Under the pieces are notes generated by a model. That model searched no databases. It saw only the letters and a program-made list of their open reading frames with translations, and was not told the DNA's origin. A stretch of DNA of 64,000 bases, from NCBI RefSeq assembly GCF_004366635.1, contig NZ_SORN01000009.1, forward strand, positions 1 to 64,000. The letters run 5' to 3'. Source of the DNA: Roseinatronobacter bogoriensis DSM 18756 (GTDB lineage: Bacteria; Pseudomonadota; Alphaproteobacteria; Rhodobacterales; Rhodobacteraceae). Of the stretch, positions 1 to 7,763 are shown piece after piece; within the stretch, counting starts at the first letter, position 1; every line of letters starts with the position of its first letter. Position numbers and translations under genes: made by a program.

Positions 1-85
1 TTTTGGGTTCGCACTTTATCTGGTTCAGGTTCGCAGTTTGGGTGTGTGAAAACCAAGGTGCGCGCATGGTTCGCAGGGCTGATTT

Positions 86-445
86 TTACTTGGTTCTAGA
101 TGACTTATTGGCCTGCTCGTGCGCTTGCACTGCGCCTAGGGCTTCAACCAGAAGAGCGTTTAATTCCGACTCCGTGAGGGTCCGGCCTTCGTCCTTCAGT
201 GCATGCAGGATTTTTCCGCTGACTTCTACAACCTGTTCTGAATCAGGGTAGGCGCATAAATGGTCAAAAAGGCGCTGAAGTGTCACCTTCCGAGATTCCT
301 CAATTGGCGCCGGGTACCTCTCTTCCAGCGCCCACACAATCTCTTGCGATAGGCTTCGGCGATTCCTATCCGCACTCGCTTCAACCCGTGTCTTCAGGCC
401 AGCGGGCAACATCAGTTTAAACTGAACCAGTGCATCTGCTTTCAT
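86..445 (-). CDS. Arc-like ribbon-helix-helix regulator
   Basis: A 119-residue protein whose first ~45 residues (FKLMLPAGLKTRVEASAD, then RRSLSQEIVWALEERYP) fit the Arc/MetJ ribbon-helix-helix fold: a short basic beta strand followed by two helices. Such proteins bind DNA as dimers, the strands reading operator half-sites. The C-terminal ~70 residues are extra and match no family I recognise. I chose the ATG at 445 because the longer reading frame (from 487) would start inside the operator array. It is divergent from a second ribbon-helix-helix gene at 531, and three matching palindromes lie between them, so autoregulation and cross-regulation are likely. This recalls the divergent mnt/arc pair of phage P22 immI. 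Fold call fairly sure; role inferred. Confidence 0.75.
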   Translation of the reverse strand: MKADALVQFKLMLPAGLKTRVEASADRNRRSLSQEIVWALEERYPAPIEESRKVTLQRLFDHLCAYPDSEQVVEVSGKILHALKDEGRTLTESELNALLVEALGAVQAHEQANKSSRTK

Positions 446-456
446 GGTTATAATTT

Positions 457-519
457 GGACAAAATTTGTCCTTGACGCTATGGACATTTTATGTCCATTG
501 TTAGGGACACAAAATGTCC
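457..519. promoter_or_regulatory. three-copy palindromic operator array between divergent RHH genes
   Basis: Three 15-bp palindromes share the form GGACA-N5-TGTCC: GGACAAAATTTGTCC (457-471), GGACATTTTATGTCC (482-496) and GGACACAAAATGTCC (505-519). Start-to-start spacing is 25 and 23 bp, a little over two helical turns, so bound dimers would lie on roughly the same face. They fill the gap between the start codons at 445 (minus) and 531 (plus). On the minus strand a TAAAAT box overlaps the middle palindrome and could be a -10. The binding protein is inferred to be one or both flanking ribbon-helix-helix proteins. Confidence 0.8.
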
Positions 520-530
520 GTGGGGATTGT

Positions 531-689
531 ATGAATAAGCCGATTCAATTCAAGCTTCTGCTGCCAGTCGATGTGAAAAAGTGGCTGGAGCAGCAAGCAA
601 CGAAGAATGTTCGGTCCCAAGGGGCTGAAATCGTCGCGCGCCTTCGTGATGAAATGGAGCGCGACAAAACCGAGATCGCCAAACCGTAA
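531..689 (+). CDS. small Arc-family ribbon-helix-helix protein
   Basis: A 52-residue protein almost entirely made of one Arc-type domain: strand IQFKLLLPVDV, helix KKWLEQQATKN, turn, then helix SQGAEIVARLRDEMERDK. This is the length of P22 Arc itself. It is a probable transcriptional repressor. The ATG at 531 is chosen because it leaves the three palindromes at 457-519 outside the coding region; the in-frame start at 444 would read through them. A gene with RBS GAGGTC starts 14 nt downstream (703), so the two are probably co-transcribed. Its strand sequence (QFKLLLP) resembles that of the divergent partner (QFKLMLP), suggesting similar operator recognition. Confidence 0.75.
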   Translation: MNKPIQFKLLLPVDVKKWLEQQATKNVRSQGAEIVARLRDEMERDKTEIAKP

Positions 690-702
690 AGAGGTCTACC
701 AA

Positions 703-1098
703 ATGAAAAAGCCAATGAATAACCCCCAGACGGGGGGCGGTGAAGAATTGCCGCAAACAATGAACCTTCTAGAATTTTCACGAGTTGTGATGGCGTCAGA
801 AAACATCACAGAGCAAGAATATATCGATCTTATGCGGCGAGTGTTGCCGCTGCACGAGTTGCCAAAACTTAATCGGGAAGAGGTTCGGAACTTCGCAGGT
901 GCCGCATGTTGGCTCTATGATCTGTCGATACTTTTGAGTGAGCGCATCGAGCGCGAAGAACATGGCGTCGCTAATTCCCATCTTGGCAGTCCCTGTGTCC
1001 CTGGAGGGCATTTCTTTGTCGATAATATTCTGACACGCGCCGGTGATGAGCCTGATTTCTCGCTTCTCGACAGACTCTCTCGGGGGACAATCCAGTGA
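703..1098 (+). CDS. phage-element hypothetical protein
   Basis: A 131-residue protein of unknown function. The ATG at 703 is preceded by GAGGTC at 691-696. Residues 20-60 look helical and acidic (NLLEFSRVVMASENITEQEYIDLMRRVLPL). There is no signal peptide, membrane segment or known catalytic motif. It is translationally coupled to the next gene: its TGA overlaps the next GTG start. The position in a probable early operon behind a ribbon-helix-helix repressor suggests a phage regulatory or accessory role, which is inference only. Confidence 0.55.
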   Translation: MKKPMNNPQTGGGEELPQTMNLLEFSRVVMASENITEQEYIDLMRRVLPLHELPKLNREEVRNFAGAACWLYDLSILLSERIEREEHGVANSHLGSPCVPGGHFFVDNILTRAGDEPDFSLLDRLSRGTIQ

Positions 1099-1475
1099 AA
1101 CACCAGATCAAGAATTTCGAGTCCGGAACTGAAAAAAACCAGCCGATCGATCCTGTCGCGGCCGCCTATGCCGACTGGCTGCAGGCCCGCAAAGACTGGC
1201 GCGATATGATCAATATCGAAGGCGGTGAAGACTTCAGTCATCCGTTGCAGCTTGAAGCTCAGGGCCGCGAGGATGCAGCCGCTGACATCATGCTACAAGA
1301 AAAGCCTGTCTCGATGATGGGATTCGCGGGTCTGGCAGCGTTGGCCTGGTGTTTCAACGCGCCGGGTGAACCGAAACCGGAAGAACTTCCGGAATTGGCG
1401 CAATCGGTGGATTGCGGGCCCATTCTGGCGATCTGGCGGGCCTGTACTGGCAAAGACGGCTTCCCAGAGACTTGA
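1095..1475 (+). CDS. phage-element hypothetical protein (AYADWLQARKDW type)
   Basis: A 126-residue acidic protein starting at a GTG that overlaps the stop codon of the previous gene. It contains AAAYADWLQARKDWRDM (residues 21-37) and a C-terminal block ending in ILAIWRACTG. This style of small protein recurs in rhodobacterial prophages as I remember them, but I know no function. The last codons overlap a TTGACA element (1472-1477) that may serve the next gene. Confidence 0.55.
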   Translation: MKHQIKNFESGTEKNQPIDPVAAAYADWLQARKDWRDMINIEGGEDFSHPLQLEAQGREDAAADIMLQEKPVSMMGFAGLAALAWCFNAPGEPKPEELPELAQSVDCGPILAIWRACTGKDGFPET

Positions 1476-1519
1476 CATATAATTTTGACAAGCTCCTAAT
1501 GTGATCAACTGATCATATT
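1472..1519 (+). promoter_or_regulatory. possible promoter/operator before the gene at 1533
   Basis: Two consensus -35 hexamers TTGACA (1472-1477 and 1485-1490) are followed by an AT-rich stretch and a pair of TGATCA palindromes (1502-1507 and 1510-1515) separated by AC. The pair forms a TGATCA-AC-TGATCA operator-like site. The gap is only 57 bp and leads into a probable HTH gene. No strong -10 is visible at ideal spacing, so the promoter call is tentative. Confidence 0.35.
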
Positions 1520-1532
1520 TGAGGGTTGAATC

Positions 1533-2066
1533 ATGAGAATTGGCGGTGCCTTGGCCTTGAGCGGCATGGAGCGCGGACGGCTCACCACTTTGCTGACACG
1601 GCAGCAGGTACCTTTCGCAGTGTCATCCAGTGGCAGCGGGATCAAACACCGCCAGTTCACAGTATCCGAGGCCCTTTCTTTGCGCTTGATGGTGATGGTG
1701 GGGGCCGACCGCGACTTTTCAGGCCTTGGCCCGAGTGACTCGGCACGGCTGATCGCAAATGCGCTAGGCAAGGCCCGCGAGAAGTATGGGGCAGGGATCG
1801 AGGCCGTGATCACAAACCCATCTGTCTGGATAGGTGGCATGGAGTTTCGAGGGGAAACCAGATGCGGCGAGGTCGAGACTTGGTTCGAATGGTTTGCAGG
1901 GCCGCTTCACTCGATCGAAACCTGGTGCGGCAATTGCCTTGAGCCATGGAACGAAACTTACAGGCGCGCGAGCCCAGTGCGGATTCTTGCGCTGGTGAAC
2001 CTTACAGCGGCTGCCGAGTATGTGATCGAGCGCGCCCAAGATATGGAAATTCCGATAAATGAGTGA
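1533..2066 (+). CDS. phage-element protein with possible MerR-like HTH N-terminus
   Basis: A 177-residue protein. The first ~55 residues (IGGALALSGMERGRLTTLL, then RQFTVSEALSLRLMVMVG) resemble the MerR/excisionase type of winged HTH, in which a basic tail follows the two helices. Residues 60-177 are not recognised; they carry several Trp and Cys residues (WFEWFAGPLHSIETWCGNCLEPW). It overlaps the tape measure gene by 8 nt, so the two are co-translated. A DNA-binding protein directly upstream of a tape measure gene is unusual, since tail assembly chaperones normally sit there. The HTH assignment is by eye. Confidence 0.5.
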   Translation: MRIGGALALSGMERGRLTTLLTRQQVPFAVSSSGSGIKHRQFTVSEALSLRLMVMVGADRDFSGLGPSDSARLIANALGKAREKYGAGIEAVITNPSVWIGGMEFRGETRCGEVETWFEWFAGPLHSIETWCGNCLEPWNETYRRASPVRILALVNLTAAAEYVIERAQDMEIPINE

Positions 2067-4248
2067 AAAGCGCGTCTCAGTTCGCTTTGCCGCCCAAGGT
2101 GGGGGCCAGGTTCGCGCCGAATTCAAGGGTGTGGGTGATTCCGGCACGCGAGAGTTCAAGCGGATCGAGGACCAGGCAGACGCTACTGGTCGCGTTCTGA
2201 CCCGCGTCATGGGCATTCTGGCCACTGCGGTCAGTGTGCGCGAGCTGGTGCGCTATGCCGATACCTGGACTGATCTGCGATCGCGCGTGGATCTGGCCAC
2301 AGGCAGCCAAGAGGCTGGCGCGGCGGTCATGGACCGGCTGGCCGAAATGGCGCGCCGCACCTATTCCGACTTGGCGCAGACCACAGAGGCTTTTCTCGCA
2401 AACGCAACGGCGCTGGGTGAGTTGGGAATGTCAACTCGCCAGCAGCTGGACTTTACCGAAGCGCTGAATAACGCAATCGTTGTTTCTGGGGCCCGGCAAG
2501 AAAGGGCAGCCCAGATCAGTAACGCGCTGTCGCAAGCAATGGCGCTGGGCGCGCTGCGCGGGCAGCAGCTGAACACCGTAATTCAGAACGGCGGGCGGGT
2601 TGCCGAGTTGCTTGCTGCGGAGTTGGGGGTAAATGTGAACCAACTGCGCGAAGTTGGGGCGCAGGGGCTGATTACGGGAAATGTCATCAACAGGGCGCTT
2701 GTCGGCAATCTCGAGCTATTGCGCGAGGAAGCAGAATCGATGCCGGCGACCATCGGTGATGCCTTTGTTCTGATGGGGAACATGGCCTTGCAACTGGTGG
2801 GGCAATTCAATGAGACTACCCGCGCCAGTGCGGTTGTCGCTGACACGCTGATCTTCCTAGGCGATCAGATGGCGCGCCTGGTTACATACGCGGGAACGCT
2901 GGCAGCCTTCATGGGGGGGCGATATGTCGCGTCATTCGTTGCCGCGAGGGTGGCCATGATTGCTGCGACGGGTGCGCTAGAAACTTTCAGGCTGGCTTTG
3001 GTGCGCTTCTTGCCGGTTGCGGTAATCGTGGGTGTGGGGGAGCTGGTCGCACGTCTCACCGGGCTTACTGGACGGGCCGCCGAGGCGCGCCGTGCGATCG
3101 ATGATCTGAACATATCGCTGGGCAATGAGTTGCGCGCCCTCGACCTGCTGAATCCAGCAATGGGCCTTGCAACTCAAATGTCGGTGGATCAGGCGGTCGC
3201 AAAGCTGCGCGAAACAAAAGCCAGACACGAAAACATTGTCGCTATCATGGCAGAGCAGCGCGCTCTCGCCCAAAGCACCGCCGAATATGGCGCGATCGCG
3301 CGCGAGATCAGCGGTGTGATGACAAGAATCGGTGCCCTGCAGAACACCGGCCGAGATGGCGGGATCTTCGCGCCGCAAGCCAATAGGGCAGATATCGAAT
3401 TCTGGAACAAAGAGCTCACTCGACTGGCAGAGCTGCGCGGTGATCTCTTGCAGTCGCCAGAGCAGACAGAAGCACTGCGCGAAGCTGAAAGTCAGATCAG
3501 GCGCATTGAAGATGCGATCGCAAACGCTCGCGATGGCGTGGTTACCTTCGGCGAAGGGTTCGGCCCGGTCATCGATGGCGCAATTGGTGTGACCGGTGCA
3601 TTGAGGCGAGTCGGAGAGGCCGCGACGGGCGCAGGGAATACAAACACAAACGCGGCAGAAAAGGTGCTAGAGGGTTGGGCTGCGGTCACAGCGCAGCTTG
3701 ACGAATATGCAAAGGCTTCGGCGGATTGGGGCAAGGGCATTGGGGATGCGCTGACCGGCGCGTTCACTTCGGCTGAAAACGCCTTTGCCGACTTTGTGAC
3801 GACAGGAAAGGCAGATTTTACCAGCCTTGCCAACTCGATCCTTGCCGATCTGGCGCGGATCGCGGCACGCCAGTTCATTCTCGGCCCGATTGCCAATGCG
3901 CTGAGCGGCGCGCTGGGCGGGCTTGGGGGCGCGCCACTGAATGCCATGGGCAGCGGGCCTCTCGCCAGTTTCGATGGTGGTGGGCACACAGGCTTTGGCG
4001 CGCGCTCGGGCGGGCTGGATGGGCGCGGCGGGTTTCTGGCGGTCATGCATCCCAATGAAACGGTGATTGACCACACTAAGGGGCAGAGAGGCGCGGGTGA
4101 GCCTGTGCAGGTCGTGGTCCGCGTTCTGCCTTCAGGAGAGTTTGACGCCCGCGTTGAAAACACTGCGCGCGCTGTCGTGCGGGTCGAGACGCCGGGCATG
4201 ATTGGTGGTGCCTTCAAGCGCGCGAGAGAGCAGCGGGGGTTTGATTGA
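2059..4248 (+). CDS. phage tail tape measure protein
   Basis: A 729-residue protein that would set tail length and help DNA passage in a siphovirus-like tail. Residues ~55-230 form a tape-measure N-terminal domain (ELVRYADTWTDLRSRVDLATGSQEAG, then TYSDLAQTTEAFLANATALGELGMSTRQQL, then ALSQAMALGALRGQQLNTVIQNG). Hydrophobic segments occur around residues 275-335. The C-terminus has the lambda/GTA-like block ADWGKGIGDALTGAF, then ADFTSLANSILADLARIAARQ, then a Gly-rich tail with GGHTGFGARSGG and AVMHPNETVIDHT. About 730 residues would fit a short-to-medium tail. The gene appears intact. The following reading frame starts within its stop codon (TGATG). Confidence 0.88.
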   Translation: MSEKRVSVRFAAQGGGQVRAEFKGVGDSGTREFKRIEDQADATGRVLTRVMGILATAVSVRELVRYADTWTDLRSRVDLATGSQEAGAAVMDRLAEMARRTYSDLAQTTEAFLANATALGELGMSTRQQLDFTEALNNAIVVSGARQERAAQISNALSQAMALGALRGQQLNTVIQNGGRVAELLAAELGVNVNQLREVGAQGLITGNVINRALVGNLELLREEAESMPATIGDAFVLMGNMALQLVGQFNETTRASAVVADTLIFLGDQMARLVTYAGTLAAFMGGRYVASFVAARVAMIAATGALETFRLALVRFLPVAVIVGVGELVARLTGLTGRAAEARRAIDDLNISLGNELRALDLLNPAMGLATQMSVDQAVAKLRETKARHENIVAIMAEQRALAQSTAEYGAIAREISGVMTRIGALQNTGRDGGIFAPQANRADIEFWNKELTRLAELRGDLLQSPEQTEALREAESQIRRIEDAIANARDGVVTFGEGFGPVIDGAIGVTGALRRVGEAATGAGNTNTNAAEKVLEGWAAVTAQLDEYAKASADWGKGIGDALTGAFTSAENAFADFVTTGKADFTSLANSILADLARIAARQFILGPIANALSGALGGLGGAPLNAMGSGPLASFDGGGHTGFGARSGGLDGRGGFLAVMHPNETVIDHTKGQRGAGEPVQVVVRVLPSGEFDARVENTARAVVRVETPGMIGGAFKRAREQRGFD

Positions 4249-4391
4249 TGCCGGTCAATTGGCACTTAGCCGCAAGATCGCTCACGGGGCTCGTGTCTTC
4301 AGAAAGGCTGCCTTGGGCGGCAGGCGGGAACCCGTTGCACTGGCAGAGCGGCGAGGTGTCCGGCGCGGCTTACGGGCAGAGGATCATGTGA
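4248..4391 (+). CDS. 47-residue reading frame, possible remnant of a tail gene
   Basis: An ATG overlaps the tape measure stop codon (TGATG), the coupling normally seen between consecutive phage tail genes. The frame then runs only 47 codons (begins MPVNWHLAARSLTGLVSSER, contains WAAGGNPLHWQSGEV) and stops 14 nt before the capsid gene start. I do not recognise it. The junction could be where a deletion joined the first codons of the gene that once followed the tape measure to the DNA before the capsid gene. A genuine small protein is equally possible. Confidence 0.35.
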   Translation: MPVNWHLAARSLTGLVSSERLPWAAGGNPLHWQSGEVSGAAYGQRIM

Positions 4392-4405
4392 AAGGAAAAC
4401 GAACC

Positions 4406-6265
4406 ATGAAATCACCTATGGTCACGCGCGCGGCCAGCATCGCGAGAAGTGATGACAAGCAGCGCACAGTCGATGTGGTCTGGACTACTGGCGCACGCGT
4501 GGCGCGCTATTCCTGGGCGCGGGATGAAGAGTTTGACGAGGAGCTTGTGGTCGAGCCATCGGCACTTCGCCTCGAGCGGCTGAATTCTGGCGCACCATTC
4601 CTCGACACCCATCGCAGTTATGGCCTTGATTCAATTCTGGGGGTGGTGGTGGAAGGGTCTGTCCGGATCGAGGGCGGCAAAGGTTACGCGACCATCCGGC
4701 TTTCTGATCGCGAAGAGGTCGAGCCGATCTGGCGCGACATGCAAGCCGGGATCATTCGAAATGTATCTGTCGGATACAAGGTCCACAAATACGAGCGAAC
4801 CGCGAAGGCCGATCGCAAGGATGGCGGCAAACGGGCGCTTTACCGGGCTATCGAGTGGGAACCCATGGAGATTTCGGCAGTCGCAATCGGCGCCGATGCA
4901 GGCGCGCAGTTGCGCGAAGAGGCAAACACCGGCGTTGGGCCGGTGATCATCGAGAAAGGACGAAAAATGCCAGACGGCACGAAGACGCCCAGCGCGGGCG
5001 ATGAGAAGCAGATTCGGGCGCTCTTCACCCGGAACGGCTTCGAGAGTGAGGCACAGGCCGCGATCGAGCGCGGCATGAGCGTAGAAGATGCGCGCGAGCA
5101 CCTGCAGGAGCTGCAGGCAACCCGCGATGCCGAATTCGGGCCGGTGAGCGAGCCTGACCTGTCTGGTATGCAGCGCGGGGGTGCGAGCATGGCAGAGGCG
5201 ATGCAGGCGGCGCTGGTCCATCGGCACAGCCAAAACACAACGCTTCCCCAAGAGGCGCAGCGCTTCGCAGAAATGACCGTACCGGAGCTCGCTGTCGAGT
5301 GGTGCCGATCGATGGGAATCAACTATCGCGGCGGGAACGCAGGCGCGATCGATGCAGCGATGCAGACGCGCGGTGCAGTGGGTTACCACTCCACCAGCGA
5401 TTTCCCCTCGATCCTGTCCGGTGCGATGGGCCTTCTTGTCCTCGACCAGTATCAGGTGGCGCGGTCAGCGGTTATGCAGGCCAGCAGGGAACGCACATTC
5501 GATGATTTTCGCGAAGTCACAGGCGCGCGCATCTCAGGTTCAGTCGAATTCGACAAAGTCCTCGAGTCAGGTGAATACAAGTATGGCCAGGTGAAAGATG
5601 GCGGCGAAAAGATCAAGCTGGCCACCTATGGCAAGATCCTTGCTGTCACCCGCCAAGCACTGATCAACGACAGTGCGGGCGCTTTTGAACGCTTGCCCCA
5701 GATCATCGGGACCGGCGCGGCCGAGACAGAAGGGAACCTTCTGGCGGGCATGTTTGCTGAAAACAGCGGCGCTGGGCCTGTCCTGTCGGATGACAACCCG
5801 GTTTTTCATGAAAGCCGCGACAACATCGGCACCGCGGCAGCGATCGACACGGCGAGTCTGTCAGAGGGCTTTGTTAAACTTCGGCGGCAGCGCGGCCTGG
5901 GCGGCGAGGTGTTGGCGATCACACCCACTTTCCTGATCGTGGCACCTGAAAAGGAAACCGAGGCCCTGCAGGCCGTTGCGGACCTGTACGCGGCAAGCAG
6001 CGAAGATGTGAATGTCTTCGCACGGCGGCTGCAAGTCCTGGTCGAGCCCCGGTTCGAGGATCCGCTGCGCTGGTATCTGGCAGCGGCACCAGGTCGCCCG
6101 GAATCGCTGGTCCATGGCTATCTGCGCGGGCAGCGCGGGCCACAGATCACCACCCGCGTGGGGTTCGAGGTCGATGGCATGGAAATCAAAGGCAGCATGG
6201 ATTTTGCCACAGGCTTCATGGATTGGCGCGGCTGGATCATGAATCCGGGCGCAACTGCAGACTGA
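4406..6265 (+). CDS. fused prohead protease / major capsid protein
   Basis: A 619-residue phage head protein. Residues 1-~175 match the HK97/S78-type prohead protease: catalytic His in FLDTHRS (H69) and Ser in RNVSVGY (S121), followed by WEPMEISAVAIGADA. Residues ~180-260 form a charged linker, likely the scaffold-like delta region. Residues ~280-619 look like a major capsid (Mu gpT/HK97-fold) domain with STSDFPSILSGAMGL, then FREVTGARISGSVEFDKV, then EYKYGQVKDGGEKIKLATYGKI, then AVTRQALINDSAGAF. Family members with both domains are self-processing capsid precursors. The ATG at 4406 has AAAGGA upstream (4391-4396). It lies downstream of the tape measure, the reverse of usual head-then-tail order. 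Confidence 0.85.
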   Translation: MKSPMVTRAASIARSDDKQRTVDVVWTTGARVARYSWARDEEFDEELVVEPSALRLERLNSGAPFLDTHRSYGLDSILGVVVEGSVRIEGGKGYATIRLSDREEVEPIWRDMQAGIIRNVSVGYKVHKYERTAKADRKDGGKRALYRAIEWEPMEISAVAIGADAGAQLREEANTGVGPVIIEKGRKMPDGTKTPSAGDEKQIRALFTRNGFESEAQAAIERGMSVEDAREHLQELQATRDAEFGPVSEPDLSGMQRGGASMAEAMQAALVHRHSQNTTLPQEAQRFAEMTVPELAVEWCRSMGINYRGGNAGAIDAAMQTRGAVGYHSTSDFPSILSGAMGLLVLDQYQVARSAVMQASRERTFDDFREVTGARISGSVEFDKVLESGEYKYGQVKDGGEKIKLATYGKILAVTRQALINDSAGAFERLPQIIGTGAAETEGNLLAGMFAENSGAGPVLSDDNPVFHESRDNIGTAAAIDTASLSEGFVKLRRQRGLGGEVLAITPTFLIVAPEKETEALQAVADLYAASSEDVNVFARRLQVLVEPRFEDPLRWYLAAAPGRPESLVHGYLRGQRGPQITTRVGFEVDGMEIKGSMDFATGFMDWRGWIMNPGATAD

Positions 6266-6385
6266 TTTCACGTCAATTCGGCGGCGTGGAGGGCCCAGCA
6301 GGCGGTGGCTTAAAACACCTGCAACAGCGGCTTGTTTCCTCTTTCAAGTGACGCTGGGCGCGGATGGCCGCGCCTGAGAATTGTC

Positions 6386-6412
6386 GGCTGGTCAGCTTTG
6401 GGCTGGCCAGCC
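6386..6412. repeat. stem-loop between capsid and HTH genes
   Basis: Arms GGCTGGTCAGC (6386-6396) and GCTGGCCAGCC (6402-6412) pair with one G-U around a 5-nt loop. Each arm is itself nearly palindromic. No T-run follows, so it is at best a weak plus-strand terminator. It could also be a protein-binding site for the nearby HTH protein. It sits 22 nt before the start at 6435 in the 169-bp gap after the capsid gene. Confidence 0.45.
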
Positions 6413-6434
6413 GGGAAAACGACCGAGGTGGACA

Positions 6435-6785
6435 ATGGACAATTCCGCAAAAGCGCTCACAGCTGATATCAAAGAAGCTGCAGCCGAGCTTGGCGTGCCT
6501 GAAGGCGCGTTGCGGCGCGTTGCAGCTGATCACGGTTTCCTGCTCAAGTTTGGCAGGAATCATCGGATCGCTCGCGCGGATTACGAAGGAATTATTTCAG
6601 CATGCCGCGACCAAAAAAAGGCGCGCGCCTCACACAGCGCACGGACGGAAGATTTTACATCAGAGACTCGGACGGCACCCAGATTGCATGCCGCACACGC
6701 GACCGCCGAGCGGCTGAAATCGCTCTCGCGAAATACATCGCGCAACGCGGCAGGCCAGCTGGTCCAGCTCCAGCAGCAGAAATGA
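6435..6785 (+). CDS. small HTH DNA-binding protein overlapping the integrase gene
   Basis: A 116-residue protein. The first ~55 residues form a compact HTH-like unit (LTADIKEAAAELGVPEGALRRVAADHG, then HRIARADYEGIISACR), suggesting an excisionase or directionality factor. The rest is low-complexity, rich in Ser, Thr, Arg and Gln, and shares 184 nt with the start of the integrase gene in another frame. The ATG at 6435 follows GGTGGA. Small HTH genes ahead of integrases in rhodobacterial prophages often have such a tail (ending in GQLV-type sequence), so the overlap may be genuine; this is recollection, not a search. Confidence 0.6.
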   Translation: MDNSAKALTADIKEAAAELGVPEGALRRVAADHGFLLKFGRNHRIARADYEGIISACRDQKKARASHSARTEDFTSETRTAPRLHAAHATAERLKSLSRNTSRNAAGQLVQLQQQK

Positions 6786-7663
6786 CCGTTGCGGCAGTAC
6801 TGGACTATTATGGGGCCGAGCATGCGCCGCACGTGGCGGACCCTGCGCGCATCGGGCACACGATCGACGCACTTCTCGCTTTCTGGGCTGACCTTCCAGT
6901 TTCGACGATCACCGGTGAGACCTGCAGGCGCTATGCGCGCAGCAGGTTCAAGAAATCGACGGGCGGTGCTGACCCTGTGCCGGTGGCTGTCGGCACAGTG
7001 CGGCGTGAGCTGGCAACCCTGCAGGCAGCGCTGAACCACTGCGCACGCGAGGGCTATCTTCTTGGCGCACCGAAAGTCACCCTTCCACCCAAGCCGGGAC
7101 CGCGCGAGAGATGGCTGACGCGCAAGGAGGTCGCGCGCCTTCTTCGGGCAGCATGGCGCAACCCTCGCGCGCACCATCTGGCGCGCTTCATCCTGATCTC
7201 GATCTACACCGGCACCCGAAAGTCGGCAGTCCTCAATTTGCGCTGGTCGGCGCATGTGTCAGGGGGCTGGATAGATCTGGAACACGAGATCATGCACCGG
7301 GCTGCAGAGGGGACCCGGCGCACGAAGAAACGACAACCCCCTGCTAAATTGCCGAGGCGGCTTCAGGCGCACCTGAAGCGCTGGGTGCGAGACGATGCGC
7401 GCTTTGTCGTGACCGATGGCGGGCAGGGCGTGGGCAGCATCCGCACGGCTTGGGCAACGGCCTGTGCTGCAGCTGGTCTCGAGGGGATCACCCCGCATGT
7501 TCTACGCCATACAGCTATCACCTGGGCGATGCAGCGCGGCGCGAACAAGTGGGACGCCGCATCATTTTTCGGCGTCAGCCTGGACACGCTCGAGCGGGTC
7601 TATGGGCACCACCACGAAGATCATCAGAAATCGGCCATCGCGGCCATGGATAGGAGGCGATAA
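6602..7663 (+). CDS. int: tyrosine-type site-specific integrase
   Basis: A 353-residue tyrosine recombinase that would integrate and excise the element. The C-terminal catalytic domain shows Arg in YTGTRKS (R206), the HxxR box HVLRH (H299, R302) and a probable nucleophile Tyr in ERVYGHHH (Y334). An N-terminal SAM-like core-binding region spans ~65-165. It starts at ATG 6602 inside the preceding HTH gene and ends 100 nt before a 45-bp tRNA-Pro 3' segment (7764-7808), so the attachment site lies directly beside it. The gene appears complete. Confidence 0.9.
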   Translation: MPRPKKGARLTQRTDGRFYIRDSDGTQIACRTRDRRAAEIALAKYIAQRGRPAGPAPAAEMTVAAVLDYYGAEHAPHVADPARIGHTIDALLAFWADLPVSTITGETCRRYARSRFKKSTGGADPVPVAVGTVRRELATLQAALNHCAREGYLLGAPKVTLPPKPGPRERWLTRKEVARLLRAAWRNPRAHHLARFILISIYTGTRKSAVLNLRWSAHVSGGWIDLEHEIMHRAAEGTRRTKKRQPPAKLPRRLQAHLKRWVRDDARFVVTDGGQGVGSIRTAWATACAAAGLEGITPHVLRHTAITWAMQRGANKWDAASFFGVSLDTLERVYGHHHEDHQKSAIAAMDRRR

Positions 7664-7763
7664 TGCACCGTAGTGCAGAAACAGGCGCACGAGCAGGCGC
7701 GAAACTGCGAACTTTTCAGGGGTTTTTCGGGAACAGAGGCCGAATTTCACTTCCTGCAAGGTC

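Noticed and set aside
3492..4265. 257-codon minus-strand frame opposite the tape measure gene
   Set aside because: Pro/Ala/Ser-rich shadow of the repetitive tape measure coding sequence.
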